A stretch of DNA of 64,000 bases from Silicimonas sp. (GTDB taxonomy: Bacteria > Pseudomonadota > Alphaproteobacteria > Rhodobacterales > Rhodobacteraceae): the NCBI GenBank assembly GCA_022824525.1, contig JAJDZT010000050.1, positions 1 to 64,000 of the forward strand, in the 5' to 3' direction. The translations under genes were made by a program, and so were the position numbers. The notes under the pieces were generated by a model. The model saw only the letters and a list, made by a program, of their open reading frames with translations, was not told where the DNA came from and did not search any database. Each line of letters starts with the position of its first letter. Within the stretch, counting starts at the first letter, position 1. Shown piece by piece: positions 16,521 through 24,763 of this stretch.

Positions 16521-17807
16521 TCAATCGAGGCTCCGCGTTTCCATGACCCGTTTTACCTCGCGCTGTACAAGCTTGCGAATGTTCCGGGTCATCCGTTCGC
16601 CGAGCTTGCCCTGCAGTTCCTCCCGCATCAGGCGGCCGACGAGCAGGCGCAGCGCATCTTCATCCGCAAGTGCGTCGAGGGCAGCTTCCGCGGCGGCCGC
16701 AGGCGTTTTCTCTGCTGTAGCTTCGTCTTGAGGAGTTGCGGACTCAGCAGGCGCCACATCGGTCTTCTCATCGGCAGCCAAGCTTGCGGAGACAGCCTCC
16801 GGTTGCGGAATGTCCGGTGCCTCCGGCTCTGCTGCAGGCTTCGAATTGACCGGTCCGGAAGAAATTGCAGCGTCACGCACAAGCTGAGCCCGTCGTGTGG
16901 CACCAGCCGGACCGGAGACATCCAATTCCGCAGCATTCGACTTCTCTTCCGGAGCCTGCGATGGAAGTGCATCGGCAGCCGCGTTGACATCGGTCTCGGC
17001 AGGAGCGTCGGAGTTTTCGGTGGACGAACCAACCTTTGAAGCTGCGATTGCAGCGGTCAAGGCTGCGGTGAAGCTCTCATCGTCATCTGGCATCGAAGAC
17101 GGCTTTGATTCAATTCGCTCCGGCGGCGGAGAAACTGACCCGTCGCTTCCTTGTTCAATTCTGGCCTCGATCCGCGCGACGACGTCATCCGGATCATCAG
17201 AAAAAGCGCGCAACTCGGCCGGAGATGCCGGCAAGGTCGGCACGTCTTCCGCCATCGGCGCTTCTTCTGTCACCGGCGCCACTTCCGGCGCTGCGGAGGT
17301 CACGTCGTCTTTCGCGTCCTCTGCTTCCTTTGCGCCCTCAGCTTTCTTCTCATCGTCCTTGGTGCGGTGCCGAGAAGGTTCATGACGAAATGCGACCTGG
17401 GCTGCGGCGGCCTCCTCGCTCTCATTGGCGGGTCCGGTTTCGATCAGGGCGATTTCGCTCAACCGAAGCGTCGTCCTGCGACGGCGTACTTCGGCATCGG
17501 GTCGGGGCCGTGTGAAGACGATCCGATCAGGGCGATGCTGCGCCTGATCTTCGCTCCCGTCCGGCTCAAACTCGGACGATGAATTATCGACGGCAGCTTC
17601 CAATTCGGCGATGCGTTCTTCAAGCGACCGCGTGTCGTAGCGGGCTTTAGGGTCAGCTTCCACTCTGTCCTGCGAGGTCAGCACAAGAGCACCGTCGTCG
17701 GACGCCATTGGCTTCGGTGTCTCGCGCTTCGGAATCTCCTGTGAAACAAGCCGTCGCACGGAGGACAAAACGTCCTCTACCTTCGGATCCGGCGCGGAAT
17801 CAGCCAT
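16521..17807 (-). CDS. Acidic, disordered PopZ-like (DUF2497-type) protein
   Basis: 428 residues in three parts. An N-terminal helix (about 9-24, VEDVLSSVRRLVSQEI) resembles the partner-binding helix of PopZ. The long middle (about 25-375) is rich in Glu, Asp, Ala, Ser and Pro and looks disordered. The C-terminal helices (about 380-425, LVGRLMREELQGKLG then RNIRKLVQREVKRV) resemble the oligomerising end. PopZ organises the cell pole in alphaproteobacteria. From memory, a DUF2497 gene sits beside tolC and pcm in many of them, and here the neighbours are the same. The assignment is inference: similarity is at the level of layout. Confidence 0.55.
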   Translation of the reverse strand: MADSAPDPKVEDVLSSVRRLVSQEIPKRETPKPMASDDGALVLTSQDRVEADPKARYDTRSLEERIAELEAAVDNSSSEFEPDGSEDQAQHRPDRIVFTRPRPDAEVRRRRTTLRLSEIALIETGPANESEEAAAAQVAFRHEPSRHRTKDDEKKAEGAKEAEDAKDDVTSAAPEVAPVTEEAPMAEDVPTLPASPAELRAFSDDPDDVVARIEARIEQGSDGSVSPPPERIESKPSSMPDDDESFTAALTAAIAASKVGSSTENSDAPAETDVNAAADALPSQAPEEKSNAAELDVSGPAGATRRAQLVRDAAISSGPVNSKPAAEPEAPDIPQPEAVSASLAADEKTDVAPAESATPQDEATAEKTPAAAAEAALDALADEDALRLLVGRLMREELQGKLGERMTRNIRKLVQREVKRVMETRSLD

Positions 17808-17888
17808 CAGTCCTCGAATGCTCTCATTTCCCCGACCTGCAGCCTATCCGCTGCAAGCGCGTCGCACAAGTTCTTGAATGGCTTACGG

Positions 17889-19238
17889 TTACTCTTTGCC
17901 AATGGCACGTAGAACGCGGTCCAGTTTCTTGCCTTCAGGGCTGACATACACGGTCGGCGCGTCCTTTACAGCATTGTAATACGCCGCGGGATCATAGATC
18001 GGAACGTTGAGGCCCAAGCGCTGCGCCGTGAGGCGTCCGGTGGCATCAAGTACCCGGTACACGGCAATCTGCCTGTCGACCGTGGCGGAAACGAGATTGG
18101 TCTGCGCATCAAGCAATTCTTGCTCCTGGTCGAGCACGTCCAACGTGGTTCGGGCACCGAGCTGGAATTCCTCCCGGACCCCTTCGAGCGCCAAGCTGGC
18201 AGCTCTCACCTGGCGGTCCGAAGCGTCAATCGACGCAATCGCGACAGCGAGGTTGGCATAAGCGTTTCCGACCTCCTGATCGACCAACAGACCGGTTGTG
18301 TAAAGCTGCGCACGCGCCTGATCGCGGAGCGCCTGCGCCCGGCGTGCGCCCGATGTGATGGCACCGCCCTGATAGATCGGGCCGGAAAGTTCTATCCCGA
18401 TGCTCGAACTGTCATTGCCATCGTCATCCAACCCAAGCCGCGCATTCCCGGTCAATCTGGGGTATACACCGCGTCGTGCGTTCTCGACAGCCAGTTCGGC
18501 GGCTGCAACCTGATGCTGCACCTGCTTGACCAGAGGGTTCTCCTGACGGGCAATATTGCGGGCCGTAGCCTCGGAACTCGGAATGGCTGGTGTTCTTGGC
18601 GGAGCTGCCAGAGTACCCGGGTAGGCCCCTACGGCGACCATGTACTGCTCCCGTGCCAGCTCCAGCGACCCCTGCTCTGCCGCCAGCCCCGATCGCGCAG
18701 CGGCGAGCCTCGCTTCGGCAAGCGAAACATCCGTGCGTGTGACCTCGCCGACATCGAAACGGTCGCGTGTGGCCCTAAGCTGTTGTGTCAAAAGACGAAC
18801 GTTGTTCTGACGGAGCTCGACGAATGCTTCAGAACGCCTGACGTTCAAATAAGATGTCGCCGCGTTCAAAAGAACGCTGTTCTCCACGTCAACCAAGGTC
18901 GCACGCGTCGCAAGCACGGTTTCCTTGGCCGCATCGACTCCAAGCTGAGACCGCCCGAAATCATAAAGCAACATCGACGCGGTCAGGCTGACCGAACCTG
19001 AAAGGTTGTCCGCCATCGTAGGGTCAACGTAGTTGATCCCCGCGGCGTAATTCAGAACCGGCCTAAGCCCGGCAATGGCAGAAGCGACGTCTTCATCCGC
19101 GGCACGCAGGACGGCGCGGTTTTGCTCGATCAGCCCGCTGTTGCGATAGGCCTTGGCAAGGGCATCCGACAGCGTCTCCGCCACGGCAGGGCCAGTCGCA
19201 AAAACAGCGACTGTGACAGTTAGAAATACCTTCTTCAT
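17889..19238 (-). CDS. tolC: TolC family outer-membrane efflux protein
   Basis: 449 residues from the ATG at 19238, with GGAG eight bases upstream (an in-frame GTG at 19244 is too close to that site). A signal peptide ends at AVAE near residue 20. Two repeated outer-membrane efflux halves follow, with long coiled helices (for example NVRLLTQQLRATRDRFDVG and ARTTLDVLDQEQELLDA), as in TolC trimers that link inner-membrane pumps or type I secretion to the surface. No pump or adaptor gene is adjacent. It is co-directional with pcm and the PopZ-like gene. Confidence 0.92.
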   Translation of the reverse strand: MKKVFLTVTVAVFATGPAVAETLSDALAKAYRNSGLIEQNRAVLRAADEDVASAIAGLRPVLNYAAGINYVDPTMADNLSGSVSLTASMLLYDFGRSQLGVDAAKETVLATRATLVDVENSVLLNAATSYLNVRRSEAFVELRQNNVRLLTQQLRATRDRFDVGEVTRTDVSLAEARLAAARSGLAAEQGSLELAREQYMVAVGAYPGTLAAPPRTPAIPSSEATARNIARQENPLVKQVQHQVAAAELAVENARRGVYPRLTGNARLGLDDDGNDSSSIGIELSGPIYQGGAITSGARRAQALRDQARAQLYTTGLLVDQEVGNAYANLAVAIASIDASDRQVRAASLALEGVREEFQLGARTTLDVLDQEQELLDAQTNLVSATVDRQIAVYRVLDATGRLTAQRLGLNVPIYDPAAYYNAVKDAPTVYVSPEGKKLDRVLRAIGKE

Positions 19239-19255
19239 CAGCACGTCTCCCTGTC

Positions 19256-19909
19256 TTACAGCGCGAACGCCTGTTCTTTTTCAAATCCCGGCAACAAGGG
19301 CGCTGTCGCGTTGAATGCAAAGCGCCAGTTCATCTTGCCATCAATGAAATGACCGACTTTGGCGACGCCAAGCTGGCCTTCCATGAATATCGCGACGATA
19401 CGACCGCCATCCTTGAGTTGAGCCGACAATCCGTCCGGCACTCGCTCGACCGCTCCCTGAATGAGAATCACGTCGTAAGGCGCTGATTTTGCGGCACCTT
19501 CGGAAAGAGGCCCGTCCACCACCGCTACATTGTCTATGCCCGCCTCGGAAAGAGCGGCTTCGGCATCAGCCACGCGGTCCGGCGCTTCTTCAAGCGCAAT
19601 CACTGCATCGGCAATATGTGCTGCCAGAGCTGCCGAGTAGCCCAGTCCCGAACCGATATCGAGCACCATTTCATCATTCTGGATATTCGCCGCTTCAAGC
19701 ATCTTTGCGAGCGTGCGAGGGTCCAGAACCACCCTGCCATCTCCCAATGCCACGTGTTCGCCGACATAGGCCAACTCACGCTTGTCTCCGGGGACGAAAA
19801 CCTCACGCGGAACCGTCAACATGGCATCGATAATCGGAAACTTCGTCACATCAGAAGGGCGCACCTGCGTGTCCACCATAATGCTGCGGCGACGGGCGAA
19901 ATCAGTCAT
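19256..19909 (-). CDS. pcm: Protein-L-isoaspartate O-methyltransferase family protein
   Basis: 217 residues from the ATG at 19909. The family repairs isoaspartyl damage in proteins using S-adenosylmethionine. The early ARRRSIMVDTQVRPSDV segment and the PREVFVP motif are typical of the alphaproteobacterial branch, and the SAM motif I VLDIGSGLGYSAAL lies at 83-96. The open frame continues upstream through the tRNA region to 20713, but that part is not coding. It begins the minus-strand set pcm-tolC-PopZ-like. Some members of this branch may have other substrates. Confidence 0.88.
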   Translation of the reverse strand: MTDFARRRSIMVDTQVRPSDVTKFPIIDAMLTVPREVFVPGDKRELAYVGEHVALGDGRVVLDPRTLAKMLEAANIQNDEMVLDIGSGLGYSAALAAHIADAVIALEEAPDRVADAEAALSEAGIDNVAVVDGPLSEGAAKSAPYDVILIQGAVERVPDGLSAQLKDGGRIVAIFMEGQLGVAKVGHFIDGKMNWRFAFNATAPLLPGFEKEQAFAL

Positions 19910-20043
19910 TACTAAACTCTTTCGTTCAGTCCTCTCTTGGTTGTTGAACCACACATCCCGCCCCCGGGCAAGCGCAAGAACTCGCGCCGCCTCTCGAACC
20001 GCTTGCATGCTCGCCGCAAGCGATTTAAGAGCGTGCACGCTTC

Positions 20044-20117
20044 GGCGAGTTGGCGGAGTGGTTACGCAGCGGATTGCAAATCCGTGTACACCGGTTCGAT
20101 TCCGGTACTCGCCTCCA
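20044..20117 (+). tRNA. tRNA-Cys (GCA)
   Basis: The acceptor stem GGCGAGT (20044-20050) pairs with ACTCGCC (20107-20113), followed by discriminator T and an encoded CCA (20115-20117). The anticodon loop is TTGCAAA at 20074-20080, with anticodon GCA at 20076-20078. The T arm reads ACCGGTTCGATTCCGGT. All four arms fold normally in 74 bases. An integrase remnant begins 121 bases downstream. Confidence 0.95.
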
Positions 20118-20238
20118 AAATTCTTCTCCAAGACCCCCCGCCGCGCTTCCAACATACCCCATGTTTTACAGGGGTTTGGCACTTCGCATGTGAATCCGAG
20201 CGCGAGAACTTCCGTGTGAATATTTCCGGGAACCGCTA

Positions 20239-20496
20239 ATGAAGTGCCTGCGCTCACACGGACGCACACTCCAGTATGAACGACCTGTTCCGAAAAAGGT
20301 TCAATCGATTGTCGGCAAAAAGTCTTGGAGGGCGACCCTGGACACAGACAACCGTTCGGTGGCTCAGAAGCGTTGTCGCGACCGCACAGTAGCCACTGAA
20401 AAAGAAATCGATGCCGCGAAGAATGCGACACACCAACGGCTGCGCGAGCACGAAACATACGATCGCGCAATCTGGGCTTATCCCTATCTCGGATGA
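20239..20496 (+). pseudogene. Truncated tyrosine-recombinase (integrase) N-terminus
   Basis: 85 codons open with LRSHGRTLQYERPVPKKVQ, then IVGKKSWRATLDTDNRSVA and VATEKEIDAAKN. This matches my memory of the N-terminal DUF6538-type domain of phage and island integrases (an LRRxGxTWxYxRRVPxxVQ pattern). A stop at 20494 ends it before any SAM-like or catalytic (R-H-R-Y) domain. Such integrases often use tRNA 3' ends as attachment sites, and tRNA-Cys lies just upstream. The rest of 20118-20685 holds no gene I can support, only a GGCAGGCCTGCC palindrome near 20555. Confidence 0.6.
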
Positions 20497-20685
20497 TCGA
20501 GGGCATGGAAAAACGTGTTTTTTCGAGACGCGTCGCTCCGGGGCGACGGAAGGCAGGCCTGCCTGCACCTGACCTGCAAGGGCTTGAAATAGAAGCACGT
20601 TTGGGATGGGCCGACTTGCCACCCTTTTGGACCAGATTGATGCCCCGCAGCGGGCCCTCGGCCGTTGAAGGCTGGAAGCGAACCG

Positions 20686-21120
20686 CTAGAGATTGGCAAT
20701 TTGCGCGAGGCACCGTTTCAGGGTCACCCGTTCCTCGGGCGTGAACTGAGCCATCAAATCAGCATCGAAACTTCGGGCCACTTCGTAGAGTTCATCGAAA
20801 ACAGCCAGACCACGTCGCGTGAGTGACAGCGTTTCGTGGCGCCTATCCTTGGCTTCCTCCTTACGCTGCAAATAGCGTTTGGCTTCCAGCGCCGCCACTG
20901 CCCGGCTGACCTTCGTCTTGTGAATGCGCGCGCGCTCGCAAATCTCCTTTGCGTGCATGGGGCCGTACTGGCCGAGATGGAAGACCACCCGCCATTCGGT
21001 GCGCAACATCCCATATTTCTCTTTGTAGTGACGCTGAAACCCGAGGCTCGTTGCTTCGGCCGCAATGTTCAGAAGAAACGGCGTAAAGTCCTGCAGGTCG
21101 AAGTCAGAAAATTTAGTCAC
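20686..21120 (-). CDS. MarR family regulator of the homogentisate operon
   Basis: 144 residues with a central winged helix (about 45-100): MHAKEICERARIHKTKVSRAVAALE is the recognition region and KEEAKDRRHETLSLTRRG the wing. It is divergent from hmgA, with a 68-base gap holding a dyad. This pairing of a MarR gene and the hmgA operon recurs in proteobacteria, so it probably represses homogentisate degradation until an aromatic ligand is present. Target and ligand are inferred. Confidence 0.85.
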   Translation of the reverse strand: MTKFSDFDLQDFTPFLLNIAAEATSLGFQRHYKEKYGMLRTEWRVVFHLGQYGPMHAKEICERARIHKTKVSRAVAALEAKRYLQRKEEAKDRRHETLSLTRRGLAVFDELYEVARSFDADLMAQFTPEERVTLKRCLAQIANL

Positions 21121-21140
21121 AAATGAAACTTTCTGATTGG

Positions 21141-21158
21141 TAGTTACAAAACCAACTA
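21141..21158. promoter_or_regulatory. Candidate MarR operator
   Basis: TAGTT at 21141-21145 and AACTA at 21154-21158 form a dyad with eight bases between, overlapped by a second one (TTGGT 21137-21141 with ACCAA 21151-21155). The site lies between the divergent MarR and hmgA starts. Size and AT-rich arms suit a MarR dimer. Confidence 0.5.
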
Positions 21159-21188
21159 TTAGAGAAAGGGGAACGAAAGGAAAGGGTG

Positions 21189-22544
21189 ATGAATCAAACT
21201 CTCTCGATTTCAGGACTGAAACGCGCTCCGTCTTTGGCTGGCATTCACGAAGGATACATGCCGGGATGGGGTAATGACTTTGAAACAGAAGCTCTCCCCG
21301 ATGCTCTGCCCCAGGGCATGAACAGCCCTCAGAGATGCAACTACGGTCTTTATGGCGAACAGCTCTCCGGCACGGCGTTCACGCAACCGGGACCCGAACG
21401 CACCTGGTGTTATCGCATTCGACCCTCGGTGAAGCACACCCATCGTTTCACGAAGATTGATCTCCCCTACTGGAAGACGGCGCCTCACATCCCCGAGGAT
21501 GTCATTTCGCTCGGGCAGTATCGCTGGGACCCTGTGCCCCAATCGGAGGAGCCTCTCACCTGGCTCACGGGCATGCGCACTATGACAACTGCGGGTGATG
21601 TGAACACGCAAGTGGGCATGGCCAGCCACATCTATCTCGTGACCGAGAGCATGGTTGACGAATATTTTTATTCCGCGGATTCCGAGCTCCTGATTGTACC
21701 TCAAGCTGGCAAGTTGCGGTTCGCAACCGAGTTGGGCGTGATTGACATTGCCCCGCAGGAAATCGCGATCATCCCGCGTGGGCTGGTCTATAGGGTTGAG
21801 GTGCTTGAGGGTCCCTGCCGCGGGTTCGTCTGCGAAAACTATGGCCAAAAGTTTGACCTTCCGGACCGCGGGCCGATCGGCGCAAACGGGCTTGCCAATC
21901 CGCGTGACTTCAAGACCCCCGTCGCGGCCTTCGAAGATCGTGAGGCGACATCGAGTGTGATCGTCAAGTGGTGCGGGCAGTTCCACAGAACAGAGATTGG
22001 TCATTCGCCGCTCGATGTGGTCGCTTGGCACGGCAACTATGCCCCTTGCAAATATGATCTGAAAACGTACTCGCCCGTGGGCGCGATCCTCTTCGACCAT
22101 CCGGATCCATCGATCTTTACCGTTCTGACGGCTCCATCCGGTCAGCCCGGAACAGCGAATATCGACTTTGTCCTGTTCCGCGAACGCTGGCTGGTGGCAG
22201 AGGACACTTTCCGCCCCCCCTGGTACCACAAGAACGTCATGTCCGAGCTGATGGGCAACATCTATGGCGAGTACGATGCCAAACCGACGGGTTTTGTGCC
22301 CGGCGGCACGAGCCTTCATAACATGATGCTCCCGCATGGCCCCGACCGCGACGCCTTCGACAAGGCGTCCAACGCCAATCTTGGGCCCGACAAGTTGGAC
22401 CGAACAATGAGCTTCATGTTCGAGACCCGCTTTCCGCAGCATCTGACCGAATTTGCAGCGAAAGAGGCACCGCTGCAGGACGACTACATCGACTGCTGGA
22501 CGTCCCTTGAGAAGAAGTTCGACGGAACGCCGGGCAAGAAGTGA
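21189..22544 (+). CDS. hmgA: Homogentisate 1,2-dioxygenase
   Basis: 451 residues. Opens the ring of homogentisate to maleylacetoacetate with ferrous iron, the central step of tyrosine/phenylalanine and phenylacetate-type degradation. The iron-site segments are seen: [12 protein letters not shown], the Glu region [17 protein letters not shown], and [12 protein letters not shown]. The ATG at 21189 is preferred over the overlapping GTG at 21186, with a purine-rich site just before. It is the first gene of an operon that continues with fahA 13 bases on. Confidence 0.96.
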   Translation: MNQTLSISGLKRAPSLAGIHEGYMPGWGNDFETEALPDALPQGMNSPQRCNYGLYGEQLSGTAFTQPGPERTWCYRIRPSVKHTHRFTKIDLPYWKTAPHIPEDVISLGQYRWDPVPQSEEPLTWLTGMRTMTTAGDVNTQVGMASHIYLVTESMVDEYFYSADSELLIVPQAGKLRFATELGVIDIAPQEIAIIPRGLVYRVEVLEGPCRGFVCENYGQKFDLPDRGPIGANGLANPRDFKTPVAAFEDREATSSVIVKWCGQFHRTEIGHSPLDVVAWHGNYAPCKYDLKTYSPVGAILFDHPDPSIFTVLTAPSGQPGTANIDFVLFRERWLVAEDTFRPPWYHKNVMSELMGNIYGEYDAKPTGFVPGGTSLHNMMLPHGPDRDAFDKASNANLGPDKLDRTMSFMFETRFPQHLTEFAAKEAPLQDDYIDCWTSLEKKFDGTPGKK

Positions 22545-22557
22545 CGAAAGACAGAGA

Positions 22558-23784
22558 ATGACGCGTTTGAATTCCTGGATTGCGTCGGCCAACACCGCCG
22601 AGACACCGTTCCCCTTGAACAACCTTCCCTATGGTGTGTTCTCGATCGCTGGTGGCCCGCGAAAACTGGGCGTGGCGATCGGCGACCAAATAGTCGATGT
22701 GGCACAGATGGAAGATGCGCTTCCAGTAGACCCGGCCGTCTTGAGCGACCCGCGCGGCTGGAACGGACTGATGGAAAGAGGCGCCGAGATTTGGGTCGCG
22801 TTCCGTTCCGCCTTGACGGAGGCTCTGTTCGAAGGCGCCGTTGAGCGACCGGATGCCCTAGTGCCACTGGCCGAAGCCAAGATGCACATGCCCTTCGCAG
22901 TGTCGGAGTACACGGACTTTTACGCCGGTCGACACCACGCCACCAACGTCGGCACCATGTTTCGCGGGCCGGACAACGCGCTGCCGCCAAACTGGCTGCA
23001 TATCCCGATTGGCTATAACGGCCGCGCGTCGTCTGTTGTCGTATCCGGCACCGACATTCGCCGCCCTTGGGGCCAGTTGAAAGGCCCGAACGACGAAGCA
23101 CCAAAATGGGCACCTTCGCAGCGCTTCGACATTGAACTGGAGATCGGTGCCATTGTCGGACAATCGTCAGATGGACCCATCAGCGTCGATCAGGCGGATG
23201 CGAACATCTTTGGCTACGTTCTGTTGAACGACTGGTCCGCGCGCGACATCCAAGCTTGGGAATATCAACCGCTGGGACCATTTCAAGCCAAGGCCACTGC
23301 AACGTCGATCAGCCCTTGGATCGTGACAAAAGCAGCGCTTGAGCCTTTCCGCTGCGCAACACCGGTGCGCGAGAAGGACCTTCTCCCGCATCTCCGAGAC
23401 ACAGGCCCAATGCTGTACGACATCCCGCTGTCGGTGACGTTGAACGGCGAAACAATCTGCGAGACCAATTACAACGAGATGTACTATTCCTCCGCTCAGC
23501 AACTGGCGCACCACACGACGTCAGGATGTCCGATGCGCGTCGGCGATTTGCTGGGGGCTGGCACCATATCTGGCCCCAAAAAAGCCAATCGCGGTTCCCT
23601 TCTGGAACTGAGTTGGGGCGGCAAAGAACCCCTGGAACTCGCCAACGGCGACACCCGCAGTTTTATTGAAGACGGCGACACTCTCACCTTGCATGGCGCG
23701 GCACAAGGTGACGGCTACAAAATCGGATTTGGCGACTGTACAGGTACGGTTTTGCCAGCCCTCGACACTCCATTCAAAGGATAA
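22558..23784 (+). CDS. fahA: Fumarylacetoacetase
   Basis: 408 residues from the ATG at 22558 (MTRLNSWIASAN); the longer open frame is a shadow of hmgA. Hydrolyses fumarylacetoacetate to fumarate and acetoacetate, the last homogentisate step. An N-terminal SH3-like domain is followed by the catalytic FAH fold with EYTDFYAGRHHATNVG, the metal-binding and catalytic His region, and later LLNDWSARDIQAWEYQ. It follows hmgA closely and precedes the MBL-fold gene by four bases, so all are on one message. Confidence 0.95.
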   Translation: MTRLNSWIASANTAETPFPLNNLPYGVFSIAGGPRKLGVAIGDQIVDVAQMEDALPVDPAVLSDPRGWNGLMERGAEIWVAFRSALTEALFEGAVERPDALVPLAEAKMHMPFAVSEYTDFYAGRHHATNVGTMFRGPDNALPPNWLHIPIGYNGRASSVVVSGTDIRRPWGQLKGPNDEAPKWAPSQRFDIELEIGAIVGQSSDGPISVDQADANIFGYVLLNDWSARDIQAWEYQPLGPFQAKATATSISPWIVTKAALEPFRCATPVREKDLLPHLRDTGPMLYDIPLSVTLNGETICETNYNEMYYSSAQQLAHHTTSGCPMRVGDLLGAGTISGPKKANRGSLLELSWGGKEPLELANGDTRSFIEDGDTLTLHGAAQGDGYKIGFGDCTGTVLPALDTPFKG

Positions 23785-23788
23785 AGAA

Positions 23789-24739
23789 ATGGCAAAAGCC
23801 TTCGCATCTCAGGGCGACCTGACAGAGAAAACCATCACGTTCGACGAAATCGGCGAAGGCCTTTACGCCTTCACGGCGGAAGGCGATCCGAATTCTGGCA
23901 TCATCATAGGCGACGAGAGCGTCATGATCGTCGAGGCGCAGGCCACGCCGCGCCTGGCCAACAAGGTGATCGAGAAAGTGCGCTCGGTTACCGACAAACC
24001 GATCAGTCACCTTGTGCTGACGCACTATCACGCCGTGCGTGTTCTGGGCGCATCCGCCTACGATGCCGATCAGATCATCATGTCAGACAAGGCGCGCGCC
24101 ATGGTTGTCGAGCGCGGGCAGGAAGATTGGGATAGTGAATTCCAGCGGTTTCCTCGCCTTTTCGAAGGTCATGAAAGCATCCCCGGCCTCACCTACCCCA
24201 CGACCACGTTCCGCGACAGCATGACCGTTTACCTTGGCAAGCGCAGGATCGACATCAAACAGGTGGGCCGCGCGCATACCGCGGGCGACGCGGTGATTCA
24301 TGTGCCCGACCAGAACGTGATGTTTACGGGTGATATCGTGGAGTATCACTCGGCTTGCTATTGCGGGGATGGGCACTTCGGCGATTGGGGCGGCACGTTG
24401 GACGCCATCAAGGCCTATGAGGTGGATGCCATTGCGCCGGGGCGCGGCGACGCGCTTGTCGGGCAGGACATGGTCAACAAGGCCATCGAAAGCACCCGCG
24501 ACTTTGTAGACAGCACCTACCGACCTGTCGCCAAGATTGCTGCACGCGGCGGTTCCTTGAAAGAAGCTTGGGATGCGTGCCGGGAGAGCTGCGACCCGAA
24601 GTTCAAGGACTACGCGATCTACGAGCACTGCCTGCCATTCAACGTCGCCCGCGCCTACGATGAAGCCCGCGGCATCGATACGCCGCGGATCTGGACCGAC
24701 AAACGCGACATCGAAATGTGGGAAGAGCTTCAGGGCTAG
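23789..24739 (+). CDS. MBL-fold hydrolase-like protein with an incomplete metal motif
   Basis: 316 residues from the ATG at 23789. It has the metallo-beta-lactamase fold, with the motif-2 region at THYHAVR (H79, H81) and later RAHTAGD and TGDIVEYHS. The usual H-x-H-x-D-H reads H-Y-H-A-V-R, so the Asp and His of the second metal site are Val83 and Arg84. I recall close relatives with the same motif beside hmgA in Roseobacters. It may be a one-metal enzyme or a non-hydrolytic member. The operon position suggests a role in handling homogentisate-pathway esters, thioesters or lactones, unproven. Confidence 0.8.
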   Translation: MAKAFASQGDLTEKTITFDEIGEGLYAFTAEGDPNSGIIIGDESVMIVEAQATPRLANKVIEKVRSVTDKPISHLVLTHYHAVRVLGASAYDADQIIMSDKARAMVVERGQEDWDSEFQRFPRLFEGHESIPGLTYPTTTFRDSMTVYLGKRRIDIKQVGRAHTAGDAVIHVPDQNVMFTGDIVEYHSACYCGDGHFGDWGGTLDAIKAYEVDAIAPGRGDALVGQDMVNKAIESTRDFVDSTYRPVAKIAARGGSLKEAWDACRESCDPKFKDYAIYEHCLPFNVARAYDEARGIDTPRIWTDKRDIEMWEELQG

Positions 24740-24763
24740 CGCGTCACCGGGAGGGCTCCGACC

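Noticed and set aside
20254..20622. A 122-codon minus-strand ORF after tRNA-Cys
   Set aside because: It overlaps the integrase remnant antisense, has no ribosome site and no recognisable pattern.
19910..20713. An N-terminal extension of the pcm reading frame of about 268 codons
   Set aside because: It runs antisense through tRNA-Cys and resembles nothing; the methyltransferase family starts at the ATG at 19909.
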